DNA from: Bin25 sp026709415
GTDB taxonomy: Bacteria > Bacteroidota > Bacteroidia > Flavobacteriales > Flavobacteriaceae
Length of the DNA: 64,000 nt
Reading direction: 5' to 3'
Assembly: GCA_965200045.1 (NCBI GenBank)
Contig: OZ241330.1
Coordinates: 1,922,001 to 1,986,000, forward strand
The position numbers and the translations under genes are program-made. How positions within the stretch are numbered: position 1 is the stretch's first letter; each line of letters begins with the position of its first letter. The notes beneath the pieces were generated by a model. It was not told the origin of the DNA, made no database searches, and saw only the letters and a program-made list of their open reading frames with translations. This document shows, in pieces, positions 45,222 through 54,086 of the stretch.

Positions 45222-47680
45222 TTCAATTAAAAAAATATCAAGAAAAAGTTGTTGATGAAATAACCTCTTTTTTTGTTGATTTAAATACCGAAAAAGAAAA
45301 AATCAATCGTTCTGAAGAAGGATGCTACTTTTGGAATTATCTGGGTAACCACTACTCTAACCATCAGTGGCAAGATCAGCCAATGACAGGCTCGGAACGG
45401 AAAAAAAAAGGAAATAAAAGATACCCAAGAGTCTGTATTAAAATTCCAACGGGCGGTGGAAAAACGCTTATTGGTATTGAATCGATCAAAGCGTATCAAA
45501 ACATATTAGCTCCCAAAAGAACAGGCTTAATCGTATGGATGGTTCATCGAGAATCAATTTATACTCAAACTCTTGAAAGACTCAAAAATAAATGGGATCC
45601 CTACCGACAAATTTTAGACGGAATAACCGGTAACCGGGTTTTAATCAAAAATAAAGAAGATTCGATATGCCAAAGTGATGTTGAAAACAATCTTGTGGTC
45701 ATGATGTTAATGATACAAAAACTAAATAGCACAAGTTTTAGAAAAATCTTTGAAGATGGCAGTGTTGATTCTGATTTTTTTCCATCTGAAAATAATATTG
45801 ATGCTCAACGAGAATTACTAAAAGAATTTCCTAATCTTGATTTAATCGAAAACTCTAAACAAATAAAACATAGCCTCGGAAACATGATTCGATTTCAAAA
45901 ACCGTATGTTATTGTGGATGAATTTCACAAAATGTTTACAGATAAATCAAAAGATGCGTTGGATAATTTAAACCCTTCATGTCTTATCGGATTATCTGCA
46001 ACACCAAAAAAAGGAATGAACATTATTTCAGAGATTACTGGAAGAGAACTCAACGATGAAGAAATGGTAAAATTTCCAATTAGAGTAAACAGTGCATCTA
46101 ATCATTGGAAATCGATGATTGATTCAATCATATCAAAACGTGAAGAATTAGAAGAAAAAGCAATAATATATCAAAAAAATGGGGGAGAATATATTCGACC
46201 TATTGCATTAATTCAGGTCGAACGAACGGGAAAAAAACAGCGGGGCAAGGGACTTGTTCATAGTGATGATGTGCGTGAGTATCTTGAAAAGCAAGGGATA
46301 CCTTCGGGCCAAATTGCTGAAAAATCGAGTCAAAAAAATGAAATAAAAAATAAAAATCTGTTATCAGAAAATAGTAATATACGGTATCTCATCACTAAAG
46401 AGGCCTTAAGAGAAGGCTGGGATTGCTCTTTTGCTTATATTCTTGGCATTATCCCAAATGCAAAAAGCGATACTGGAATAACTCAATTAGTCGGGCGTAT
46501 TTTAAGGCAACCAAACCAAAAGAAAACAAAGGTTTTGGAATTAGATTCGAGCTATGTATATTTTAATGAAGGGCGTTCCGAAGTAACCATTAATCAAATA
46601 ATCAAAGGACTACAAAAAGAAGGATTAGATGATTTATCAAATAATGGTGGTGTGCAAGATGAAGATAACCAGCAATCCTTTAGAGAAAAAGTATCCATCA
46701 AAAACAAAATATTTAAAAAATTCGAGAGTACATTGTTTTTACCAACTTGGATCGTGAAAGACGAAAAAAACTGTAGAAAATTCTCTTATTCGGTGGATAT
46801 TAAACCTAAAATCAATTGGGATAACTTTGAGATTAAAAGTGCCATTCAAGAGCTATACTTAGAAGATATTTCAGATGAAAAAGCGGAAACAATAATACAC
46901 GTTGATTTAGAAAGTACGCCAGGTGAAGTAGTTAAATCAGCGTATTCTCTATTCAATATACTTGATTTGACTACTTATTTATCTCGAACCAATCAAATCA
47001 TAACCAATTCTTTCGTTGCTTATGAGATTGCAGAGAAAACTCATAAGCAACTTTTGAAAAAGTATAGCCACAATTTGTTAGATAAAAATTTTAATTACAT
47101 CAAAAAAGAACTGGGCAATAAACTCAAAAAATTCAAGCAACAAGAGGAAGAGAAGATATTTAATTCTTTAGTTAAAAATCAAACACTGCTTTTAAGTGTT
47201 TCTAATAATCGTTCATTGGGTTATCAGATACCTCAAACTGATGTTGTATATCATGGAAAAAAAATATCAAAAAGTCTTTATGAAAAAGTAGATTTAGATT
47301 CATTAAACAATTTGGAACTAAATATCACAGAGCATATTGAAGACCATAAAAAACATATTTTATGGTGGACCAGAAATAAAGATAAAAAGGGTTGGTATTC
47401 GATTCAGGGATGGCAAAAGAAGAATATCTATCCGGATTTTATAGTAGCAAAAAAAAAGAGTAAAAAAAGAGTTGACTTTATCTACATATTTGAAAGTAAG
47501 GGCGAACATTTAATTGGGAACGCTGATACCGAGTATAAAAACACTGTTCTGAAGCGATTAAATGAACAACGTATTGAGTTCATCGGATTCAATCTCAATC
47601 ATAAATTTGATTTTGAATTAATTAAACAAGGCGATGAAGAAACAAGAATTAGAGAGAAATTAGGAGATAGGATTTTATAG
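45218..47680 (+). CDS. res: Type III restriction enzyme, Res subunit
   Basis: An 820-residue ATP-dependent helicase-endonuclease. Helicase motifs: I PTGGGKTLIGIESIKAY, II YVIVDEFHKM, III GLSATPKKG, V REGWDCSFAYILGI and VI QLVGRILRQPN. The C-terminal PD-(D/E)xK nuclease site is in YPDFIVAKKKSKKRVDFIYI then FESKG. Type III Res needs Mod for activity, and the two overlap by four bases. With mod out of frame, Res should be inactive, which avoids self-restriction. The reading frame is intact. Confidence 0.93.
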   Translation: MIQLKKYQEKVVDEITSFFVDLNTEKEKINRSEEGCYFWNYLGNHYSNHQWQDQPMTGSERKKKGNKRYPRVCIKIPTGGGKTLIGIESIKAYQNILAPKRTGLIVWMVHRESIYTQTLERLKNKWDPYRQILDGITGNRVLIKNKEDSICQSDVENNLVVMMLMIQKLNSTSFRKIFEDGSVDSDFFPSENNIDAQRELLKEFPNLDLIENSKQIKHSLGNMIRFQKPYVIVDEFHKMFTDKSKDALDNLNPSCLIGLSATPKKGMNIISEITGRELNDEEMVKFPIRVNSASNHWKSMIDSIISKREELEEKAIIYQKNGGEYIRPIALIQVERTGKKQRGKGLVHSDDVREYLEKQGIPSGQIAEKSSQKNEIKNKNLLSENSNIRYLITKEALREGWDCSFAYILGIIPNAKSDTGITQLVGRILRQPNQKKTKVLELDSSYVYFNEGRSEVTINQIIKGLQKEGLDDLSNNGGVQDEDNQQSFREKVSIKNKIFKKFESTLFLPTWIVKDEKNCRKFSYSVDIKPKINWDNFEIKSAIQELYLEDISDEKAETIIHVDLESTPGEVVKSAYSLFNILDLTTYLSRTNQIITNSFVAYEIAEKTHKQLLKKYSHNLLDKNFNYIKKELGNKLKKFKQQEEEKIFNSLVKNQTLLLSVSNNRSLGYQIPQTDVVYHGKKISKSLYEKVDLDSLNNLELNITEHIEDHKKHILWWTRNKDKKGWYSIQGWQKKNIYPDFIVAKKKSKKRVDFIYIFESKGEHLIGNADTEYKNTVLKRLNEQRIEFIGFNLNHKFDFELIKQGDEETRIREKLGDRIL

Positions 47681-47702
47681 TCGTTAGTGTCTAATAAACA
47701 CT

Positions 47703-48625
47703 TTACTTTATCAACTCTTGATACATCAGTTGCTTACCGACCATATTTTGAAACAGCCATTTCATTTGGTCTAAAACATCCCATCCTTTTAAGTTAAATC
47801 GCCCTGTAAATTCTTTCACATAGCGATTGAGGTGCTTTTGACTCATGTAATGATACGTGCCTTTGTAAGCTCTTTTAATCCCTGACCAAAAACTTTCAAT
47901 GCCATTGGTATGCACCTCGCCATTCACATATTGGTATCGGCTGTGCAAGATACAATGATGTTCTCTATTGACGTGGCGATACCCTCGATGTTCATCGGTA
48001 TCAATAATGGCACTTTCCGTTGTATTTGAATGAACGAATTCATGCAATGTCTCACGATCCGTGGTATCAATGGCTTTGGCGATGACTTTTTTTGTTTTGC
48101 GACATTTCATGCCAACAATCGGAAACTTACCAGCCACGCCTCGTCCGGCGGTGCTTTGGGTTGCCCTTCGCTTTTTCAACGGCATGTTTTTTCGTAATCC
48201 ACCCATAAAAGTTTCATCGACTTCGACTTCACCAGAAAACAGTTCTGTTTTTTTATCAAAAGCCTCTCGCAATCGTTGCAATGAAAACCATGCTGATTTT
48301 TGAGTGATCCCTAAATCTTTTTGCATCTGAATGGATGAAATCCCTTTGGGTTTGGTTTGGAATAAATACATGGCGATGATCCATTTTCTCAGTGGAATAC
48401 GAGAATACTCCATTAGGGTATTCGTTCGGATATTAAAATACTTTTTACAAGCACCACACCAATAGGGCATCGGTTTCCGATTTTTTCTAATTGAAATGGA
48501 TTTGGAACAAGAACATCGAGGACATTGGATAGATTTCCCCATAATTGGTATTCTAACCACTTTTCAACACTGCGTTCATCAGGAAATAATTCAAATAATT
48601 GTAATAAGGATAATGATTGACTCAT
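47703..48625 (-). pseudogene. IS1595-family transposase of the RM transposon, one frameshift
   Basis: The start ATG at 48625 gives MSQSLSLLQLFELFPDERSV and runs to LWGN. At about 48534-48540 (GGGGAAA on the coding strand) one A appears to be missing, because the next frame continues GKSIQCPRCSCSKSISIRKN and the complete remainder: catalytic VEVDETFMGGLRKNMPLKKR, SAIIDTDEHRGY and GEVHTNGIESFWSGIKRAYK. The 285-residue downstream frame lacks only the N-terminal ~30 residues. The frameshift probably inactivates transposition. Confidence 0.85.
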
Positions 48626-48816
48626 GGAGCTAAATTTCAATCAATTTACGAAAATTCCGTGTAAATAAGTATGTAGTTCCCTTTTTATTTTGTCTATTTG
48701 ATTGCCCAAGTACACATCTTTTATTGGAATAATCACTACAGAATCAAAAAAATATAATCGATTCATATGCTCTATCTGACTGATAAATCTGAAAAGTCAG
48801 TTCCTTTTAGGCATTC

Positions 48817-48831
48817 AGGTATATAAGTCCC
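48817..48831. repeat. Possible solo right end of a GGGACTTATA-type IS1595 element
   Basis: GGTATATAAGTCCC reads, inverted, GGGACTTATATACC, resembling the terminal repeats of the element at 39221-40500. It lies 135 bp beyond the RM transposon and could be the right end of the element whose transposase is at 42237-43163, into which the RM transposon inserted. Confidence 0.4.
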
Positions 48832-48920
48832 AAATATTAAGGCCATGGCTTTGGCTGTATTAATTGGGATTAATGAGTTCTACCATAGAATAGAAAAGTA
48901 GCAATCCTTTTTTTATCTTT

Positions 48921-48955
48921 GATTAGACAAATTTTGACAAGAAATATTTTGACAA
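48921..48955 (+). promoter_or_regulatory. Direct repeats before the XRE regulator, candidate operator
   Basis: TTTTGACAA occurs at 48932-48940 and again at 48947-48955, ending at the base before the ATG, and a related TAGACAA is at 48924-48930. The 15-bp spacing and position over the presumed promoter suggest an operator for the XRE protein encoded next, giving autoregulation of the two-gene operon. The TTTTGACA could also be part of the promoter. Confidence 0.4.
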
Positions 48956-49249
48956 ATGGAAAACTTATCCGAATTATTAAAATCAAAACGAGAAAAGAAA
49001 AGATTGCTCTTGAGGGAAGTTGCTTCAAAAATAGATGTCGATACTGCTCTCATTAGTAAGATTGAAAATAATGATAGAAAGCCAACAAGAGAACAATTAA
49101 AGAAATTGTCTTTAACACTAGAAATTGATTTTGATAAATTATTGATTTTATGGTATGCAGAAAGAATTTTTGAAGAAATAAAGGATGAAACAAACGCCTT
49201 AGAAATATTAAAAGTATTGTCTAAAAAAATTAAAATAAGCCAGGCATAA
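48956..49249 (+). CDS. XRE-family transcriptional regulator
   Basis: A 97-residue protein with a Cro/C1-type helix-turn-helix in the first ~60 residues: LSELLKSKREKKRLLLREVA, then SKIDVDTALISKIENNDRKP. The C-terminal helix (KDETNALEILKVLSKKI) may dimerise. It ends one base before the ATG of the large NTPase gene, so the two are translationally linked. Such small XRE genes often control defence operons. Confidence 0.9.
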   Translation: MENLSELLKSKREKKRLLLREVASKIDVDTALISKIENNDRKPTREQLKKLSLTLEIDFDKLLILWYAERIFEEIKDETNALEILKVLSKKIKISQA

Positions 49250-52200
49250 ATGAATTTAGAATACCTAAGCAAAAATCCTGATAGTAGTTACTACAAACCA
49301 CCTATTAGTGGTAATCAAATGGAATTGCCTCTCAAAGAAATGGCATGGAAAGACTTTGAAAAGCTTTGCTTAAGGATGGTTGAGTATGTTGAAGGTTTTG
49401 AAATAAAAGACTGTGAGACTTTTGGTAGACTAGGGCAAAAGCAAGATGGCATTGACATTTACGCTAGAAAAGATATCAATGAATATTCTACCTTTCAATG
49501 TAAGCGACACCAATCTATATCTGTAACAGATTTAGAAAAAATTCTCTTGGAATTTGAAAAAGGTGATTGGTTTCCTAAAACAAAAAAATTCTTTCTATGT
49601 ACTTCCGCAGATTTTTCAGATATAAAGCTGCAAAAAAAATTTGAAGAACTACGGAGTAGTTATCAAAAGAAAAAATTGAAAATAGAGAAATGGGACTATA
49701 CTTCTATAAACCGAACCTTAAAAACTCATCCTTCAATTGTTTATGATTTCTTCGGAAAAGAGTGGTGCAAAAAGTTCTGTGGAGAGGAAAAATATAATAA
49801 TTTCATTGAAAGTATTGATTTTAATTCTATCGAGCACTCCTTAAAAAAAGCTTCTCTTTTCCTATCTCATGTAAAGAATTATTTCGAAAAAGAATCAGAT
49901 ACACATATAGAAAGGAAAGAGACAAAACAGATTTTTGACTGGGTTAAATCTGACTTGGCACATCCCAAAAAAAACATTCTTGTTGTTGAGGGTGAAAAAG
50001 GCATGGGTAAATCCGTGATTCTTAAAGATTTGTATGAAAAATTAATAGAAGAAAATTACACTGTTTTGGGTATTAAAGCTGATAAATATTACGCTACAAG
50101 CCCTAAGGAACTCGAAAACAAAATATTCTTACAAGAAAATATTACATTTTCCAAAATCATAAAGGCATCAAATACGCATAAAAAACAACTAGTAGTCATA
50201 ATAGATCAAATCGATGCTCTTTCTCAAACTCTTTCCTCTAACAGAGAATATATTCAAACCTACAATAGATTAATCAATGAGTTATTAGATGAAAAGAACA
50301 TTCGAGTTATCATTTCTTCTAGGAGTTACGACTTAAAATATGATGCTGAGTTAAGTGTATACAAATCCAACGAATTCCATAATATTAAAGTAACTCTATT
50401 GAATGAAAGTGAGGTACTTCAAACACTGAAAAAGTTCAAAGTTAATTGTTCTGAAAAAAAGATAATTGAGCTACTTAAAACGCCTCACCATCTAGAGATA
50501 TTCAGTAAATTTCCAAATAAACATAAAGTAAATCTAAATACAATCTCTTCTCTAAAGGATTTATATGATGCTTTATGGAATGAACTAATAATCAAGCAAC
50601 AAAATAAAAAGTTACCTGAGTTATTATATGGTATAGCTGCTCAAATGTATTATATACAGCAGATAACCATCAAGAAACAATTTTCGATTGAATTTGATAA
50701 GGAGTTTAATTATCTATTGAGTAATCAGCTAATTATTTCTGAAAATTCGAATATTCAATTTTTTCACCAAACCTTCTATGACTACTGCTTTTCAAAACAA
50801 TTTGTAGAGAACGGAACCGATATATATCATTACTTGAATGAGAATGAACAAAATTTGGAAGTGCGATCCACAATAAAAATGGTTTTTGAATATTTAAGGG
50901 AATATGATCAAAAAATATATATAAACAACATTGCAACAATTCTAAAATCTTCAAAGTATAGGTTTCATATAAAAGCATTAATTATAAGTAACCTCGCCAT
51001 AATTTTAGAACCATCTATTGAAGAAAGAGAATTAGTAAATAAATACATACTAAAGAACTTCCTTTATGAAGATATATTTGTTCACTCAGCGTCTTCAAAA
51101 AAATGGACTGAGCATTTATTAGAGAGAAAAGTTCTAAACAAGCTTATTTTTCCTAAAAGAACGTTCCTAAACAAAGCTTATGATATTTACAAGAAACAAT
51201 CAATAATCAACCTATATTCTCTAGAACAGTATAATCACGAAATTATTAAAGAATATAGAAAGAATGAAGCTTGGATTTTTTTCAGGAACAACGTAAACCA
51301 CGCTCCTGTATTGGTTATGAGTTTTTTGGACGACCTACCAATGTTTGTTGATAAGGTACATTTTATTGAAAGGATAATAATAAACCTTGAAGACTGGAAA
51401 GATAAATCATTGCTCCCATTTTTTGAAAAATACCTACCACATATTAAAGAAACCAAAGGGCGAGATAATTTTTGGTTCTATCAGCTACTCGAAAAAATAT
51501 TTAAGTATCATGAAGAATATGTATTCAATTTATTGGACCCTATTTTTAACAAGGTATTCTATACTGGTGATTCCTGGCATCGCAATGAGTTTTCACACGA
51601 CCAAGAAGAATTATTAAAAAAACTTTACGAACAAAGTCCTCAAAAAACTTTTGATTTTGTTTTTAAAATCTACTGTAAAATAATAAAGGACAATAAAGAC
51701 TATAAAAATTTTGAAAATATTAATAGTTCCTTATATGGTTGTACAAAGTTCATAGATGGTCTCAGTTCATCTAAAGATGCACACATAGCAATTGAAGAGT
51801 TTTTAGTCAAACACTTAAAATCTAGTTCGGACAAAAAGGATTACATAGTATCTTTTTTTAATAGTCATAAGAACTCTAATTCAACATTCATTATCAGAAT
51901 ATTGGTATTAGCTTTAACCAATGATAAACTTTTACTTCTTGATGAAATTTTTGAATTATTATTTATTATATATAATAAAAATGGTTTGAATGGTTATGAT
52001 GACACCTTACAACTAAATCTAAGACAACTTATAGCCATCTCTTTTCCCTATTTTTCTAAAGAAAGGAAAAATCAAATAGCTAAAGTTTTAATGACTATCA
52101 AAAGCCCTTATGATTCTGGGTTTACTAAATATCAAGATGAGAATGGAAATCAAAAGGTACATTTCTATGGTTTTGGCAAAAAACAATATTATTTCATAAA

Positions 52201-53719
52201 ACAACTACCTAAAAATGAAATTGAGCAAATTCCTGAGTTAAATAAAGCATATCAGGAATTTTATCGGAAGTATGGAGAAGTCAACAGTAACAAAGCGCAT
52301 CACATCTCATCTTCTTCTGGCGTTTGCGGTGTAGGTGCTCCATTATCTCAAAAAGCGTATTCGAATATGGATTTGGGGAATTGGAAAAATAGCATGGTCA
52401 AATTTGGCGACCATTATCAAGGAGAACGAGGGCCTAAAGGAGGTAAGTTAGAACATTCTATAGCTTTTGAGGAGAATGTCAAAAATAATCCTGACAAGTA
52501 CTATGGCTTTATAAACGATTTATTCCAAGACGGAAGAGTTTCTATTGATTATATATCTAAAGGAATAGATGGTCTAATTGCTGCTGAATACACTCCTGAA
52601 GAAGTGAAATCTATTTATAAAAAATTCATTAAACAGGATTTAGACCGAGGTAATACCCTGTATGCAATATGGCAATCAAGATATTTCATACAGCATAAAT
52701 TGATTGATTATGACATTATTGCTTTTTTAGGGGAATGTGCAAAAAATCACCCTAACCCTGAAAAACCAATGAATGAAAATGACCCTGCATTTGATAGCTT
52801 AAATACCGTTAGAGGAGCAGCTATCCATAAAATTATGCAGTGCTATGAGCATAAGGAATTTGAAGAAATAATATTTGAAACCGTAGAAAAAGCAGTATTC
52901 GACTCTCAAATTTCTGTAAGGGTAGCTATAATGCAAGAACTAGCTTATTTAAATTACCTAGGCTTAGATAGAAGCTTCAAAATTTTTATGGAGTTAGTCA
53001 AAGAGACTAATATTGAACTATTAAAAAACTCTTCTAGAACCTCCCAATATTTCAACCATAAATTTCACTATGAAATGAGTTCTTATTTTGAAAAAATCAT
53101 AGAGAATGAAGAACTTCATAATGAGGGAAATGTGATTGTTTTGAGTTGGCTGATTGATGAAATAAATGATAAAAAACTGTATGAAAAATTCATCAAGTCA
53201 AGTGATAAAGCTAAACTTTGTGCTTTAAAAATTGCAGAAGCTAATCTATTCAATGAACATGGTAATACTGATAGAAAATCATTTCAAATATTGAATAGTT
53301 TCTTAAATGAAAAAGGTGAAGATTTTGCTTCAGCATATTCTGGTATTGTATTAAGGAAGTTTAAACATCATAATTTTATCAAGGTTCACTCATTTTTAGT
53401 TAAATATTCAAAGAGTAAATTGTGCATGGCACAACCTAGATATTTCTTTCAATTACTTTTAAGTTGTGCTAAAGACTATCCAAAAGAGTGTTTACTGTTG
53501 ATTCAAAACCTAAAATTTAATAGAATCCCAAATATACAGCTCAGAGGACACTATGATAAAGAGCCTATACAGTTAATATTAGCAGTATATAGTAAGTTAA
53601 ATATGAATTTAAAAAAGAATAGGAAACACGTAAAAAGGTCATTGGACATTTTTGATTCAATTTTAAAGCATAATCATTTAAGAATTACTGTAAATCAAGC
53701 AATACAATTGACTGCGTAG
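49250..53719 (+). CDS. Mrr-like nuclease / STAND NTPase, Avs-like antiphage candidate
   Basis: A 1489-residue protein with three parts. Residues ~30-170 look like an Mrr-type PD-(D/E)xK nuclease: E37 in DFEKLCLRMVE, D66/D69 in QKQDGIDIYA and Q83/K85 in STFQCKRH. Residues ~225-480 form a STAND/NACHT-like NTPase: Walker A VEGEKGMGKSVILK (about 246-259) and Walker B LVVIIDQIDALS (about 314-325). The last ~900 residues are helical-repeat-like. This order matches Avs antiphage sensors, where the repeats bind a phage protein and trigger the nuclease. The frame is intact. Which Avs class, if any, cannot be decided from the sequence alone. Confidence 0.8.
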   Translation: MNLEYLSKNPDSSYYKPPISGNQMELPLKEMAWKDFEKLCLRMVEYVEGFEIKDCETFGRLGQKQDGIDIYARKDINEYSTFQCKRHQSISVTDLEKILLEFEKGDWFPKTKKFFLCTSADFSDIKLQKKFEELRSSYQKKKLKIEKWDYTSINRTLKTHPSIVYDFFGKEWCKKFCGEEKYNNFIESIDFNSIEHSLKKASLFLSHVKNYFEKESDTHIERKETKQIFDWVKSDLAHPKKNILVVEGEKGMGKSVILKDLYEKLIEENYTVLGIKADKYYATSPKELENKIFLQENITFSKIIKASNTHKKQLVVIIDQIDALSQTLSSNREYIQTYNRLINELLDEKNIRVIISSRSYDLKYDAELSVYKSNEFHNIKVTLLNESEVLQTLKKFKVNCSEKKIIELLKTPHHLEIFSKFPNKHKVNLNTISSLKDLYDALWNELIIKQQNKKLPELLYGIAAQMYYIQQITIKKQFSIEFDKEFNYLLSNQLIISENSNIQFFHQTFYDYCFSKQFVENGTDIYHYLNENEQNLEVRSTIKMVFEYLREYDQKIYINNIATILKSSKYRFHIKALIISNLAIILEPSIEERELVNKYILKNFLYEDIFVHSASSKKWTEHLLERKVLNKLIFPKRTFLNKAYDIYKKQSIINLYSLEQYNHEIIKEYRKNEAWIFFRNNVNHAPVLVMSFLDDLPMFVDKVHFIERIIINLEDWKDKSLLPFFEKYLPHIKETKGRDNFWFYQLLEKIFKYHEEYVFNLLDPIFNKVFYTGDSWHRNEFSHDQEELLKKLYEQSPQKTFDFVFKIYCKIIKDNKDYKNFENINSSLYGCTKFIDGLSSSKDAHIAIEEFLVKHLKSSSDKKDYIVSFFNSHKNSNSTFIIRILVLALTNDKLLLLDEIFELLFIIYNKNGLNGYDDTLQLNLRQLIAISFPYFSKERKNQIAKVLMTIKSPYDSGFTKYQDENGNQKVHFYGFGKKQYYFIKQLPKNEIEQIPELNKAYQEFYRKYGEVNSNKAHHISSSSGVCGVGAPLSQKAYSNMDLGNWKNSMVKFGDHYQGERGPKGGKLEHSIAFEENVKNNPDKYYGFINDLFQDGRVSIDYISKGIDGLIAAEYTPEEVKSIYKKFIKQDLDRGNTLYAIWQSRYFIQHKLIDYDIIAFLGECAKNHPNPEKPMNENDPAFDSLNTVRGAAIHKIMQCYEHKEFEEIIFETVEKAVFDSQISVRVAIMQELAYLNYLGLDRSFKIFMELVKETNIELLKNSSRTSQYFNHKFHYEMSSYFEKIIENEELHNEGNVIVLSWLIDEINDKKLYEKFIKSSDKAKLCALKIAEANLFNEHGNTDRKSFQILNSFLNEKGEDFASAYSGIVLRKFKHHNFIKVHSFLVKYSKSKLCMAQPRYFFQLLLSCAKDYPKECLLLIQNLKFNRIPNIQLRGHYDKEPIQLILAVYSKLNMNLKKNRKHVKRSLDIFDSILKHNHLRITVNQAIQLTA

Positions 53720-53720
53720 A

Positions 53721-53953
53721 TTAAGCAATTCCATACAGCTTTAACTCCTCATAATATTTATCGCTATTAAGTGAAATCATAGGCACTTTAACATAAAGCC
53801 AAATTCAAAGAATAGTGCAAACTTCCCATATTGTGGGTAAAAAGTTTCCATAGATTCGGTAAAGACCTCAGTTTTAAACTTAAAGCTTCTAGTTGAGAGT
53901 ACTTCTATCTCATCTTTCAATTTTGTTTCTTCTTCCTTTTCATCTAATGGCAT
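53721..53953 (-). pseudogene. Short decayed gene downstream of the NTPase
   Basis: From ATG 53953 a frame reads MPLDEKEEETKLKDEIEVLS, then RSFKFKTEVFTESMETFYPQ and GKFALFFEFGFMLKCL before stopping. The neighbouring frame continues VPMISLNSDKYYEELKLYGI and stops at 53721. One single-base shift near 53785 would join them to about 75 residues. No family is recognised. It is convergent with the NTPase gene. Confidence 0.35.
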
Positions 53954-54086
53954 TTTTATCTTATAAGTAATTAGTCGATCCTTAAAAAGTCTTTTTTAGC
54001 GGTTACCGTTCTATTATTTTGATGATCGAAGTTCCTTGAACTGAAAATGAAGCCCTTCTGAAAAAGTAAAAAAGAACATCTTGGAC

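Larger units (their letters stand above)
43241..48681. mobile_element. IS1595-like transposon carrying a type III RM system, 5441 bp
   Basis: Both ends carry the same 25-bp inverted repeat (43241-43265 and 48657-48681, beginning GGGAACTACATACTTATTTA). They are flanked by a perfect 8-bp direct repeat TTTTTATT (43233-43240 and 48682-48689), the duplication length expected for IS1595. From left to right the unit holds the small passenger gene (minus), mod and res of a type III RM system (plus) and the transposase (minus). IS1595 relatives are known to carry passenger genes. The transposase is frameshifted, so the unit is probably immobile now. Confidence 0.88.

Noticed and set aside
53721..53953. 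Avs accessory gene
   Set aside because: The frame is short, broken and convergent to the NTPase gene; there is no basis to link it functionally.
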